A stretch of 64,000 nucleotides of DNA, taken from the NCBI GenBank assembly GCA_009746045.1, contig RPFO01000097.1, positions 1,048,146-1,112,145 of the forward strand, given 5' to 3'. This stretch comes from Mesostigma viride (taxonomy: Eukaryota; Streptophyta; Mesostigmatophyceae; Mesostigmatales; Mesostigmataceae). Positions 35,511 to 46,687 of the stretch are shown here, one piece after another (within the stretch, counting starts at the first letter, position 1; each line of letters opens with the position of its first letter). The notes below the pieces were generated by a model. The model worked only from the letters and a program-made list of their open reading frames with translations. It did no database searches and was not told the DNA's origin. The translations under genes and the position numbers were made by a program.

Positions 35511-36720
35511 GGCGGTGCGATCGCATGTCACCCACGTGGCTGGGCCCGTGTGGCAACTTGTCAGTGCTGCCTTGGCGCGAGGCCGGTGGGACTGGACTAC
35601 GCCACATTGTGGTGGGGCCAACGCGGCAGGGTGCTGCTGCCTTGTTGGTGGACCGGTGGGACTGTCCCCTGGCGATGTTGGTTCCTAGTCGACGCGGCGT
35701 CCTGCTGGCTTATAGCTGCCATGTGACCGCGACTAGTGCAGTTTTTTGTTGCCAGGCCCGCACCGACCCAAGGGTGCCTCTTGGATTGCTGGTCGAGGGG
35801 GACAAGGCCAGGCTGTGTGCCGCGTGGCTCCGTGGGTGCTACCAGGCCAGGGCACTCACTGCCGGGCGTAGCAGCTCCAGAGTTGTTCGGGGCGCGGTGG
35901 GTTTGGCAGCACGCCAACGCAGGCCCCTGATGTGGCTAGTTGTGGCTTATACATCAGCCAGCTGGGTGGTGGGCAGGCACACCCTGGCCAGGAGGGAGTG
36001 CCCACGGCAATAACTTTGGCAAGGGCACTCCCAGAGCACGGAGGAGGCGTCTGATATGTGTGCTAGTGGGAGTGCTGCTATTCTTGTTTGTCTTCCTTTT
36101 CACAGTTTGATGTAGGGAGCGTATGCGCTGCCAACACAGATATGATCAAAACAAATGTTAGATTTACTAAGGCACACGGGATGCTGCGTGTGGCACGGAC
36201 CGAATGCAATCTCTGAGGTTATCCCATGACGGCATGGTCACCTCCTATCCCAGTGCCTTCTTGGCGTTTTATTTATGGGACACCGTGCCTTGACAGCACA
36301 GGGGCAGCCACGTGATAATGCTCATATCTGTGCAGCTTTGAGAAGCACGTTGCTTTGGGGGGGCAGCCCCGTTTCAGCATGCTGTGGAATTCTTCCCCCC
36401 CCACACACCCCCAGTAAATGCTGTTTGTACGTGGACGTTGTGGGGTGCTATTTCAGGTCAAGGCTGCCTTGTTAGCACTTACATGTATATATCATCTGAA
36501 ATATCATTTCATTTTCTCCTTTTTGAAGTTGATGACGTCCACCTATTCCGTACGCATGGCGTTCTAACGTCGTGTAAGGACTAGGAAGTAGTCGTCTGAA
36601 AAGAAAGGCGCGAAGACCTCGGAAGCCGTGTGGCTATCTGCAGGAAGACATGCATGGAGGGAGATTGACAGATACTAAACCGACAGTAGAGGACAGCTCG
36701 CATGAGGATTAAATCCCCAT
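35511..36720. other. YbeY-HAD downstream region, no gene recognised
   Basis: GC-rich to about 36000, then more AT-rich. An ORF at 35525-36013 has no recognisable domain and probably lies in the 3' UTR. A possible TGTAA signal occurs near 36573. Nothing else is supported. Confidence 0.4.
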
Positions 36721-36724
36721 TGAG

Positions 36725-36850
36725 TACCACATAAATTAATTAACTAATTAATTAATTAAAATCGTTCTCCTGTTGGGGAGTCACGGACCAGTAACCCCGA
36801 TGTATGTATGGATGGGTGCACACAATCCTACTGGTCTATTCTACCTATTC
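36725..36850 (-). mobile_element. LINE-B (RT form) 3' terminal fragment
   Basis: On the minus strand: GACCAGTAGGATTGTGTGCA, CATCCATACATACATCGGGG, then GTCCGTGACTCCCCAACAGG, then an AATTAATTAATTAG tail. This is the order seen at 28790-28900. It lies back to back with the plus-strand ORF1-only element. Confidence 0.75.
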
Positions 36851-37132
36851 TATCGCTACTCTCGCCCCCGCCTTCAGCTCTGCGCCCTAGCTCTTCTCCC
36901 TCCTCGGGGGCTCCACCACCACCACCACCGCCGCCGTCACCAAAGCCACCTTCCGCGCCCTCCTCAAAGAGGCTTTCGAGCGCAGCACGTGACTCCCCTT
37001 GCTGCAGACGTGACGGCAATGGGAGGCACCCTGGCTGCCGCACTTCCTCTCCTCTCCACCACCGTCACCTCAACCTCCACCCTTCACGCCTCCACCGCCA
37101 CCGCCACCACCGATGTACGCCATCACTGCCCA

Positions 37133-37248
37133 TGATGCAGACGATATATTTGTAACTAGCTTTCGTGTAATTATTTTCTAATGAGATTAGCATAGTACTC
37201 CGTGGCATGCCCATGCGCATGACACACAAGTACTTACTTAGTTACTTA
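37133..37248 (+). mobile_element. LINE-A 3' fragment with 12-bp target duplication
   Basis: A 116-bp insertion with the LINE-A 3' end and an ACTTACTTAGTTACTTA tail, flanked by CATCACTGCCCA at 37121-37132 and 37249-37260. It splits the ORF1 coding region of the surrounding LINE-B element. Confidence 0.9.
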
Positions 37249-38039
37249 CATCACTGCCCAGCTCCTCGCGATCGACAAACGGCTCGCGGATCACGCCATC
37301 GCCATCTAGTGCTTGCAAAACACCGCAGGCCTCACTGCCCAGGCGGTGTCAAAGGACATGGCCGCCCGGCCAGCCCCTGCTCGCTCAGCCGGCGATGCAC
37401 CTCCCACCCGGCCAGGACTGGGCAGCAATGCTGATCGATGAACCACACCACCATGACCACCACCACCTCTGCCATCGCCGCCCAGCTCAAGCAACAGACG
37501 CATGACCTCCGCGAGGAGGCCGAGCTCAACAAGTGAAGCCGCAACTTCATCGTGAAGCACTTCGACCAGCTGCCAGGTGGGAACTCCGAGTCCCTTGCCA
37601 AGGCGATTGAGAACAACATCCTTGCCTTCATGGCCCTCTGACATCGGTGCGCTCAATCTGGAGGCTATCCGCCTTCCCCGCTCGCGGGGCCGGTAAGGCT
37701 GGACCGCCCCTGCTGCTGCTCACCTTTGATCGAGTACATGGTGGACAAGCTTCTGTTTCTCAAGCGTCGCAAGCGGCTTGTAGGGACCTCCTACACACTG
37801 GACGACTCGACTTGACCCTGGCGCACAACAACGGCGACGGAAGCTATGGCCAACCTACCTCCGACTCCAGCAGGCAGCAGGGAAGAGCCGGTTTACTGGA
37901 GGCCCGGGCTGATGTAACTACGTCGACCACAAGGCCCTGGCAGGCCGGCGACCCCCGCCACCCCAGTAACCCCAGCATTGAACCCCAGCCTAGGGGGCTA
38001 CAGCATACGTAGTGTAGAAATTAGAAAGGCTCAGATGAC

Positions 38040-38541
38040 GTGGCCCACGCCCATGTACCGCTGTCCATCGCCACGAAGCTCCAGGAGCTGGAGGACCACC
38101 GCCAGGCCAACCAACGGGAGGCCACCGACCGCGCTCGCTGCGAGTGCCGAGTGGTGCTGCGTCGTTTCCCCCAGAAGCCAGGTGAGACGTCAACCTCCCT
38201 TGCCGACGAGCTCAAGGACCAGCTCCTTACCCTCATGGGCCTGGTAGGTGAGGTAGAACTGCGTGGGTGCCACCGCCTTCCCCACTCACGGGACAAGCCA
38301 CGGCTCCCCCACCAGTCCTGCTCACCTTCCCCTCCCGTGAGGACAAGCAGCGGTTCCTCTCTCGTCGCAAGCGGTTGCACGACCTCACCTGGACGCTGGA
38401 TGACGACCTGACCCCCGCTCAGCAGCAGCAGCGACGCGACCTGTGGCCGGAATACCTCCGCCACAAGCAGGACCCCCAGAAGCCCAAGGTGTACTGGAGG
38501 GGCGGGGACCTGATGATCAACCACGATGTGGACGCCCCCTG
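38040..38541 (+). pseudogene. LINE-B ORF1 C-terminal part
   Basis: The first frame gives IATKLQELEDHRQANQREAT, RRFPQKPGETSTSLADELKD, LTLMGLVGEVELRGCHRLPH. After a frame change near 38300 come LLTFPSREDKQRFLSRRKRL, LTWTLDDDLTPAQQQQ, LWPEYLRHKQ and YWRGGDLMINHD, ending at the stop at 38540. Same domain as at 3162-4268. Confidence 0.75.
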
Positions 38542-38970
38542 AGGGCTAGAATAGCTTGAATAGCCCTAGCTTGTATCCATTGGTAGTCACTGCCGCTATG
38601 GCAGCCATGCTTAGAATGTTTGCCTAGCGGCTGTGCCAACATACCTAGTCACGTGCACCGCTAACGCACGGTACACAACCAGCCATATAGCCTTAGCTTA
38701 GTCCCTGTACAGCCATGCTACGTCCTGGCTATGCTCAGATCACTTGCCCACGCTCCTTGTTATGCCATGCTCACATGGGTCTTGTTGCATTCACAGATCG
38801 CCGGACCGTTTAGCGTGTCCGATTGCAGCTGTGGCATGCCTTTGCCATGAAGGAGAATGGGGGTCTCTGCCCTTTCTCCTGTTGTGCACACACAGGGATT
38901 AAAAGCACTCCGGTGCTCCGTGACTCCCCAACGGGAGCACGAGTTTAATTAATTAATTAATTAATTAATG

Positions 38971-40629
38971 TACCGTAATTAATTCATTATTTAATTAATG
39001 TACCGCTGTATGCCCATGATGGGACCCACACCAGATTATGCATTAGCGTTTAAGTAGTAGTTAGCCATGCTTTGCCCATGCAGCGAGTTACTCTCTGCTG
39101 AGACGCCGTGCCGCCCTGCCATTGTCTAGCCATAATCATCGTCCACCCGGCCCGTGCCTAAAACCTAGGCAAAACCTATGTATGAAAATCAGGGCGCGAA
39201 ATTCGAATTGCTATGCTATGGCGGACATAAACGGCGATGACTACCAAGTTTGGTCTCCGAAGTAGGTCGGATTTGTCACGACCCACTCGCCATTTCACGA
39301 CGCATCGACCAAGCTCAGTCTGCTTCGACGATGGTTACCAAGAAACCAGGGCGCCAAGAATTACCGCCTACTGCAGCCCGTGCAGGCGACGCCCCACAGG
39401 CGCCAGGCATAGAAAAAGGCACGGGCAACGCTTGGTCGGCGAGTTGTTTTCGCCGGATAAATAGTGACAGACCTAATTGCCCAAGTTGTCGCGCGCCGTT
39501 CCGATTCGCACGAGTATTGGCTTTACGCGGGGCCGCCACGCGGCCGGCCCGGGGGACGAGGCGAGGCAGCTAGGCATTGCGCGTGTGCGAGTTGTTACGC
39601 CTTTGGCATTTGGGCCTTACGGGAGCAACGCATGCGCCGTAGCGCGACGCGCAGCACTGGGAGTTGACAGCGGTACTGACATGCGTCACCAGGAGGTCAG
39701 TGCCAACGCTGGCAAGCAGCACGCACTGGCTGCTGGACTACAACGCGGACCAAGCTAGGCTGCCAGCCTGGCAATTATGCGGATCGTGCAGGCTGAACAT
39801 GCACGTGCATGCTGGCGCGTTATTGATCTCGAGAACTCTCCGCTGCATGGGTAGATAATGTCGTGCAATATTGGCATTGATATTCGGCAGGCTGGCAAGC
39901 CGCTTTTGTGAATGCACAACGAGGCAGCTTTTCTCGTCAGGGCCAGCTAGTTGTCGTACATGCTTGGTGATATAGTTGTTTGGCAAGCTCAGGGGTCGGC
40001 AAGCCGACACTGGAGTAATCTGCGCCAAGGGCATTTTGTCGTCTGGGATTTCTGGCCTACCCAGGTTGTCTAGTTGATTTTGTCGTCTAAAGAGAAAGTG
40101 CTAGATGATATGTTTCATATGCGGAACAGGGAGTCGTTGCAGACAACGACTTAGGATTTTGTGTACTTTTAGGTCTTGGTGCTGCATGACAAAAGACGAG
40201 TGCCACGGAGTAGCTTTGGTGTAATTGAAGCAGTATGGACGACAAAGCAGTTGTCAGTCAGTGTTTCTGCTAACGGGCCGCGCGCGGCCACATGTGGCCG
40301 CCGGCCGCCGGATTTTGGGGCCCGCGGTCACACGTGGCCGCCGCATTTCGGTGGCCGCGATCACATGTGGCCGCGGGATTTTGGTGGCCGCGACCACAGG
40401 CCTACAAATAGTCTTGTGACCGTGGTCACTTCTGGCTGCGGGTTGCACTCAATTGTTAGTGTGCCCATTGGCCGGTCAGTTGTAACTTCGAGGGCTGTGC
40501 TGAAATTGTCAGAACCGAAATTCCCAAGTACAGAGAGTTGACTGAACAAAATTCAGCCTTCCTTGGTTTATTGCTGAAATCAGATATTTTCTAGTGACTA
40601 GTATCCGCGTTCCGAGGACTGCCTAATAC
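38971..40629. other. No gene recognised; includes a palindromic tandem repeat
   Basis: An ORF at 39250-39573 carries a short CPSC motif, but no domain is recognised and it has no supporting context. The notable structure is the tandem repeat at 40280-40400 (separate entry). Confidence 0.4.
40280..40400. repeat. Tandem CACATGTGGCCGC-type repeats
   Basis: Three to four imperfect units of about 35-38 bp, each with a CACATGTGGCC/CACACGTGGCC palindrome-like core and GGATTTTGG or a variant. A related set in reverse context is at 42895-42975 (GACCGCGGGATTTTGGTGGC). Confidence 0.75.
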
Positions 40630-41672
40630 AGTAGATTGGTGCCGACGTTGCCAACCTGGCTCAAGTCTCAGCCATACCTACCTAGGCCACCCCGGCAGGA
40701 TGCTGGTGACCTCCCGCTCTCCTACGCGGACCTGCTGCGGACAGCGACCGCCTCCACCACCGACGCCATCGCCACGAAGCTCCAGGAGCTGGAGGACCAC
40801 CGCCAGGCCCAGCAACGGGAGGTCACCGATCGCGCTCGCCGCGAGTGCCGAGTGGTGCTACGTCGCTTCCCCCAGAAGCCAGGTGAGACGTCAACCTCCC
40901 TTGCTGACGAGATCAAGAACCAGCTTCTTACCCTCATGGGCCTGGTAGGTGAGGTAGAACTGCGTCGGTGCCACCGCCTTCCCCACTCACGGGACAAGGC
41001 GGCCACCCCACCAGTCCTGCTCTGACCTTCCTCTCCCCTGAGGATAAGCAGCGGTTCCTCTCTCGTCGCAAGCGGTTGCACGACCTTACCTGGACGCTGG
41101 ATGACGACCTAACCCCCGCTCAGCAACAGCAGCGACGCGACCTGTGGCCGGAATACCTCCGCCATAAGCAGGACCCCCAGAAACCCAAGGTGTACTGGAG
41201 GGGCGGGGACCTGATGATCAACCACAAGATGTGGACGCCCCCAGCGGGCTAGAATAGCAATAGCCCTAGCTTGTAACCATTGGAGTCACTGTCGCTAAGG
41301 CAGCCATGCCTAGAATGTTTGCCTAGCTGTGCCAACAAACCTAGTCACGTGCCGCCAACGCACGGTACACAACCAGCCATAGCCTTAGCCTAGTTCTAGT
41401 ACAGCCATGCTACGCCCTGGCTATGTTCAGATTACTTGCCCACGCTCCTTGCTATGACATGCTCACATGGGTCTTATTGCACCCACAGTTTGCCGGATCG
41501 TTAGCCTGTCCTTTTAGCTAGCCGCGCCCGATTGCAGCTGTGGCATGCCTTTGGCATGAAGGAGACTGGGGGTCTCTGCCCTTTCTCCTGTAGTGCACAC
41601 ACAGGGATTAAAAGCACTTCGGTGCTCCGTGACTCCCCAACGGGAGCACGAGTTTAATTAATTATTTAATTA
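40630..41672 (+). mobile_element. LINE-B ORF1-only element, third copy (5'-truncated)
   Basis: ORF1 C-terminal half (40636-41252), then the 3' UTR, then the GTGCTCCGTGACTCCCCAACGG hairpin at about 41621-41650 and an AATTAATTATTTAATTAAT tail. As in the other two copies, no RT is found between ORF1 and tail. Confidence 0.8.
40636..41252 (+). pseudogene. LINE-B ORF1 protein, C-terminal half
   Basis: The best-preserved ORF1 copy. The first frame (to about 41020) carries LSYADLLRTATASTTDAIAT, QELEDHRQAQQREV, RRFPQKPGETSTSLADEIKN and LLTLMGLVGEVELRR. A one-base change near 41020 moves into KQRFLSRRKRLHDL, LTPAQQQQRRDLWPEYL and VYWRGGDLMINHKMWTPP. A nucleic-acid-binding role is inferred from the architecture. 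Confidence 0.75.
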
Positions 41673-42585
41673 ATACCTACCTAGAGTCTACTGTAGAGCC
41701 TGCACCTCAACGTGCTGCGATGAATTATTGTAGCTGCTGCGCGGTCGACGGTGCGGCTGCAAAGCCAGTATGGCTGACGATTTCGTAGACATGATGCTAG
41801 GTTTTGTTGCTGGATAAAACTTGGTATTTAATATTATCAGTGGAAACGCATAGCAAATTTAGAGCCGATAGTGGCTAGCCCTGCTTTGGGGGATTTTGCT
41901 TGCCTTGGCGTGAAATGCGAACCTGTCGGCTAACGGAACATTTAACATGCCCGGCCAGCAACAATAGGAAAGAGTCTAGTGCAGGAGCGTCCGCCGCAGG
42001 CAGACCTAAAGGTATATTAGCGTGGCTCATGCCACAACGTCCACTTTCTCGGCCACGGTATTTGTCTGAGCCACGATCACCATCTCGATCCTCTCATTCG
42101 TCTGGTAAAGCTGGCCGCAGCCTCCCTGGCGATGCCATGCCGGAAGCAGTGCCTGATCCGACGCCATCGTCAGGGCATCTACCGCCGCCTGGGAATCTGA
42201 GTAATGTCGAAGCTAGCCGCAATTCTGAATCTCACGAGAAGAATAGCGCGACAAGCTCTGGGTCGTCTCTGACACCCACGTCCGCATTCTGACGATATTG
42301 CTCGGAATTCAGGTCATGGAAAGCATCGCCGTTTTCAACCTAGTAAACCTACATAGCACTTGCCAGTTGCCCGGCCAATGGCCAATTGGCCATGCCCTCA
42401 AGTTTTGGCCCATGTGGCATGTGTGACTTCACTTCATCACTTGTTACGGCGTAATCTAAATTTACTATTGTCGCTAGCTGTTAATTTAATGGTTTGACAG
42501 TCCTCAATCCTATCGTGCACATTGGATATCGCCACTGTGCCTTCTGAAGGGAGTGAAGGCTGAACTATAGTAATAAGATCACTTC

Positions 42586-42672
42586 CGGCCTGGATTCATT
42601 TGCAGATCGCGTTTTCCGCGGACCGGCACTGAACGCAAATGGTTTTCACCTTTGCGGCGTGCCAAATCAGAA
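42586..42672 (+). repeat. Dispersed repeat R, partial copy
   Basis: TTCCGGCCTGGATTCATTTG through GGCGTGCCAAATCAGAAT is nearly identical to the second half of the units at 45378-45577 and 45763-45955. Confidence 0.9.
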
Positions 42673-42974
42673 TAGTAATAAGGGCTGTAAGGCCATAAGC
42701 CGGTGAGGCATAATATTTGCCTTAACAGTGCCTGCCATTATTAATCCACGTCCCACCTAACAATGCCTATATTTATAATGGTAGAGCAACCCCCCCCCCC
42801 CCCCCCCATTCCCCAATACAAAGCCGACCTAGGCTAAGCACGTACTCAATGGAGTGTATAACACATCTTGCTTGCAACAAAGCTATGTTGAAAGGTGCGA
42901 CCGCGGGATTTTGGTGGCTGGGGTCACATTGACCGCAGGATTTTGGGAGCCGTGGTCACACGCGACCGCAGCCC

Positions 42975-43015
42975 AAAAACCCTTAGCAGAAACACTGGCA
43001 GTTGTCGTCAGGATC
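42975..43015. repeat. Inverted partner of 40232-40270
   Basis: CTTAGCAGAAACACTG and GTTGTCGTC here are the reverse complement of GACGACAA and CAGTGTTTCTGCTAA at 40232-40268. The two copies are about 2.7 kb apart in opposite orientation, each with CCGC/GGATTTTGG repeats on the inner side. Confidence 0.65.
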
Positions 43016-43322
43016 AGATACAAAGCGTGGCTACGAGGTAAGGCTGACGCAAGATATTGCGTAAGTGAGAGGCATTCATTTATATAAGTGTGTCTTTCCA
43101 CCAGGGCGTTGGATGTAGCTCTGAGTGGATCTTTGAACTCTATCTTGGTCATGGTGGTGCGTGGCAAGTGTGGCCAGCCTTCCTTTCATCGAGCCCAGCT
43201 ATTGCTGCAACAGAGCTGCCAAGTTAGGTAGAGCATTGGTAATAAAACGTTCATTTCATTTGCAACAAAGAACCCAGTGTGAAGCCTAACCTAGTCATAC
43301 CTCATTCTCAGGTCTCACCTTT

Positions 43323-44360
43323 TTGAGAAGTGCAGTTGGCACTGGCTTCTCGTCTTACTTATCCACACAGAGCTATTGGATTCCTGCTCCATCGATCATC
43401 GACACACGTCGCGGGAGCACCCTCATGCAGGCCAATGGACTGGCTGAGCGTTTGGTTCAGACAGTCAAACAGGCGCTGCGCAAATGGGCGTTGCAAGCAG
43501 CACGTGTGGCCACCTGGCCGATAGGGAACTACCCTGGATCGCCATGGGCTACCGGATGAGCCCACAAGAATCCCTCGCCCAGTTCTCCCCCTATTTTCTG
43601 CTCTTTGGTCGGGCACCATTGTTGCCCTCTGAGGTGCAGGAAGCTCACCCCCCAGCCGATTCAATGGGATGACGCCAATGAGTGGCTGCGGGAGGTTGTG
43701 GCGCGCGCCGCCACATTTAAGAAGGTGATGCCCATCGCGATGAACAATCTGTTGATCGCGCAGCACCGCGACACACTGCGGTACGCCCAGCGACGGGGTG
43801 GCAAGTATATGGCCAGGCGGCTGCAGTTCCACCCCGGCCAGTATGTGTTTCTGCGGACTCGACCCCAGCACACGCTGGACGTCACGGCCGGGCCCACCAT
43901 CCTTCGCATTGTGGAGATCAAGCCTTCGGGGGTGGCCGTCCTCGAAGGTGCGGATGGTAGTAAGACCACTGACAATGTGTCGAACCTGTCTCCTTGCTCC
44001 ATCATTGCCCCACCTGGCACGGAGCATCCAGCCGCACACCGCTAGGCGCATCCGCGATGCTCAGTGTCAAATTTGTCACCGGGTCGACCAGCCTGAGGTC
44101 ATGTTGCTGTGTGATCACTGCAATTACTGCGGCTGGCATCTTTACTGCCTTCAACCCCCTCTGTCTCAGGTACCTGAGGGTTCCTGGTTTTGCCCTGTGT
44201 GCATTGCTGCGGGGTTCACCAACCATATATGCGATTCAAGCAGCCAACCATGCGATTCAAGCAGCTACTGCGATTCAAGCAGCAATGGGCCACTTTGTTG
44301 CTCGCTACCCAGCAAAGGACTTGGTAGCGAGGGGGGGGAGAAAAGTGGGCAGCACTAGTG
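43323..44360 (+). pseudogene. Ty3/gypsy-like integrase remnant followed by PHD finger
   Basis: Frames read ANGLAERLVQTVKQALRKW (end of an integrase core, with the E of DDE), PYFLLFGRAPLLP, QFHPGQYVFLRTRP and an SH3-like integrase C-terminal stretch ending at 44045. Overlapping in another frame, 44058-44210 encodes CQIC, MLLCDHC, GWHLYCL and WFCPVC, with the C4HC3 spacing of a PHD finger, which binds histone H3 tails in other proteins. After it come three repeats CDSSS. Upstream gag, protease and RT are absent, so it is a fragment. Several frame changes occur. The link of PHD to integrase is seen by adjacency and overlap, not by one open frame. Confidence 0.7.
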
Positions 44361-44459
44361 GGGTAAGGCTAGCATGTGGCCCATCGATCACCCATGCAGC
44401 CATACCTCATGAGGGCTAACGAGGTCGTGGGCTACTGTCAGTGCAGGGAGTTTGGCACG

Positions 44460-44935
44460 TCGGAGTACGCGACAAAGTGGCAAAAAGGTTCCGTCACTAT
44501 TTATAAGAACTCCGGCCTTTTACCATTGCTATTGATCTTCGTGGATTACACCAAGGCATTCGATACGGTCATATGGGACGCCCTATGGGTGGTCCTCCAC
44601 CTGTTCCGTGTCCCATCGTACATTGTTGACTGATATTCATCCGCCAGTTCTATGAAGGGTCCCGAGCCCAGGTCCGTACCGCTGACGGCAGTCACTCCGG
44701 CGTTCCCCCTGCACACTGAGGGGTGTGGCAGGGCTGTCTGCTCTCCCCATATCTATGCATCATTATGGTGGACTACTATATCAAGGAGACAACCAGCGCA
44801 GGCCAGAAATCGGGAGAATCCGGACCATGGTAGCTCGAGCCTGCCGTTATCTTGTCCGCGTTTTCAAGTCGTTCAGGACGATCATTGAATATGAATGGAG
44901 ATGAAAATGTGTAGGCTTGTGCATTGAAATTATGG
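44460..44935 (+). mobile_element. LINE-A RT fragment, rearranged
   Basis: LLPLLLIFVDYTKAFDTVIW (motif A region) at about 44515-44580 and broken pieces up to the motif B region near 44720-44760, then a junction to the block also found at 1010-1175 (GCGCAGGCCAGAAAT ... AAGTCGTTCAGGACGATCAT). Confidence 0.75.
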
Positions 44936-45377
44936 CTGGCTTACGTGTAGAGCGACTAGATGACCTAGACAGTGGGGCCGGAAACAGCTTGCTTGATCAG
45001 GGCGTGTGTTTCGAGCCTAACTGGCCGGGAGTGTCTAGTGGGGATCGAGCACCGTTGCTGCGATCGCTCTCCCACCATGCATTTACGAGGAAATACCCGC
45101 AAACGGAAAACAACTGAAAAGGTCGAGCTAGTCAGTCATTACGTTAGCCGTGCCATGATTCCACCAAACGTCCAAGAACTGCACACGGTGCAAAGGCAAG
45201 AATCCGGAGGTGACAGCACTGTCAAATGTGCGGGAACCAAACGCCCGCGTATGCCAGAAAACATCCTGTTGCTGCAGCGACGCGACGTCGATGTGGACAA
45301 CGAATCCAGTGCCAAGCTCGGAACGTCCGCAAAGAAGATCTGGCATTGCAGGGTTCAGATGTGCGGAGATACTACGC

Positions 45378-45577
45378 AGGAGAACTTTTGCGGATGACTG
45401 TAGGTGTCAGTTGGCGATGCCTTAGGATCAGGAGACGTCCGTCCTATAGTCAGCAAAGTTGGTGCGAGAGGTCCCCAGTTCGATTCCGGCCTGGATTCAT
45501 TTGCAGATCGCGTTTTCCGCGGACCGGCACTGAACGCAAATGGTTTTCACCTTTGCGGGGTGCCAAATCAGAATATA
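45378..45577 (+). repeat. Dispersed repeat R, full unit 1 (tRNA-like head)
   Basis: About 200 bp. The 5' half has a TAGGTGTCAGTTGG box A-like and an AGTTCGATTCCGG box B-like sequence about 75 nt apart, with the anticodon-arm-like inverted pair TAGGA and TCCTA between. The 3' half contains ATTTGC and GCAAAT arms. This is the layout of a tRNA-derived SINE, but no A tail or target duplication was found. Confidence 0.55.
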
Positions 45578-45762
45578 CGCTTGGCTGATCTCGATAGTAT
45601 CGGCTACGCCCCCTTCTCAATAAGGTTCCAGCCGTGTTCAGCCCGTCTCACGTTTCGAGACTGAACAAGTCTCGAGTGGACACGTGTGTAGTACTCCTAC
45701 ACACAGATCTCGAATCACTTATCTAGTACCAAATCCGAAAGGCTTGCATCACCCCCCGGAAA

Positions 45763-45955
45763 GGAGAACTTTTGCGGATGACTGTAGGTGTCAGTTGGCG
45801 ATGCCTTAGGATCAGGAGACGTCCGTCCTATAGTCAGCAAAAGTTGGTGCGAGAGGTTAGATTCCGGCCTGGATTCATTTGCAGATCGCGTTTTCCGCGG
45901 ACCGGCACTGAACGCAAATGGTTTTCACCTTTGCGGCGTGCCAAATCAGAAAATA
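45763..45955 (+). repeat. Dispersed repeat R, full unit 2
   Basis: Nearly identical to 45378-45577 but lacks part of the box B-like sequence (CCCCAGTTC missing). It lies 385 bp from the first unit in the same orientation. Divergence is low, so the duplication is recent. Confidence 0.8.
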
Positions 45956-46009
45956 CTACGCGATCCAGCCGGTCCACGACCTGTTTGTAGAGTTTGTGCC
46001 AAGGGGCAG

Positions 46010-46185
46010 CACCGAACAGATGTGGGACTACTATGTATTACGAGGCGTGCACCGAAGCCCGCTTTGCCCGGGTGGAGGGGTGCCCGCCGGGGACCGAGAT
46101 CACGGAGTACGCCAGCTACGTACGGCGGGGTTGACCCACCGGCTACCGACTGAGCGCTCTGATCTACACTGATGACACGACGCAG
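46010..46185 (+). mobile_element. LINE-A RT fragment
   Basis: Matches the LINE-A stretch between motifs B and C: GAGGCGTGCACCGAAGCCCG, GGAGTACGCCAGCTACG and CTGATCTACACTGATGACAC (here Y-T-D-D in the catalytic loop). It ends abruptly at a hairpin repeat. Confidence 0.7.
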
Positions 46186-46253
46186 TTAGGTTAATATTGT
46201 GCGGAAACCTTTTGCCACTCGGCTTCTAAGGTTCCGCACAATATTGACCTAAC
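46186..46253. repeat. Hairpin element, copy 1
   Basis: Arms of about 25 bp at 46186-46211 and 46228-46253 (TTAGGTTAATATTGTGCGGA with its near-perfect reverse complement) around a 16-nt loop. Resembles a small foldback or MITE. Followed by CTAAAACCTAGCCT, which recurs at 46502-46515. Confidence 0.8.
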
Positions 46254-46620
46254 TAAAACCTAGCCTCTTGGGACGAGGACGAATCACTAGGCTCGGAACA
46301 CCCGCAGATATGAATATGAATATCAAGGTGACAACCAGCGCAGGCCAGAAATCGAATAAATGAATATGAATCGAGTAAATGAATATGAGCGCATGTGGCG
46401 CTGATATGGATATGCCATATCATATCAGCATATGTGATATCAGGAGCGCAACTTGCGCTGATGATATATGAAGAAGAACCTAGTGGATATGACTGTTAAC
46501 CTAACTAAAACCTAGCCTATGAATATGAACTTGGGGGCACCGCGGGTGCTAATTTGGGACGAAATCATTCGTCTCCGAGTGGATTCGAACGGCTGCGCCC
46601 CGAAGGGACATAGGTACTAG

Positions 46621-46687
46621 TTAGGTAAATATTGTTTGGAAACCTTCTGACACTCGGCTTCTAGTTAAGGTTCCGCACAATATTACC
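46621..46687. repeat. Hairpin element, copy 2
   Basis: Arms 46621-46646 and 46667-46687 match copy 1 (left arm more diverged, with TTTGGAAACCTT), with the same loop CACTCGGCTTCTA. Between the copies are palindromic ATATG/CATAT stretches (46300-46480) and, on the minus strand at 46580-46590, a box B-like GTTCGAATCC. Confidence 0.7.

Larger units (their letters stand above)
36860..38970 (+). mobile_element. LINE-B ORF1-only element, second copy
   Basis: ORF1 pieces from about 36880 to 38541 are followed directly by the LINE-B 3' UTR (GCTTGTATCCATTGGTAGTC ... CTTTCTCCTGTTGTGCACA), the GTGCTCC/GGGAGCAC hairpin at about 38910-38942, and a TTAATTAA tail to about 38970. No RT is present. It is interrupted by a LINE-A fragment at 37133-37248. 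Confidence 0.75.
41673..43320. other. Unassigned region with repeat fragments
   Basis: An ORF at 41900-42292 is Ser/Pro/Arg-rich with no recognised domain. A repeat fragment at 42586-42672 matches the unit at 45378-45955. A C tract lies at about 42790-42808. The block at 42895-43015 is related to 40230-40400 in inverted orientation. Confidence 0.4.

Noticed and set aside
35525-36013. 162-codon ORF after YbeY-HAD
   Set aside because: No domain or codon bias of its own; probably 3' UTR.
46560-46620. tRNA gene on the minus strand (GTTCGAATCC)
   Set aside because: Only a box B-like sequence; no cloverleaf could be drawn by eye.
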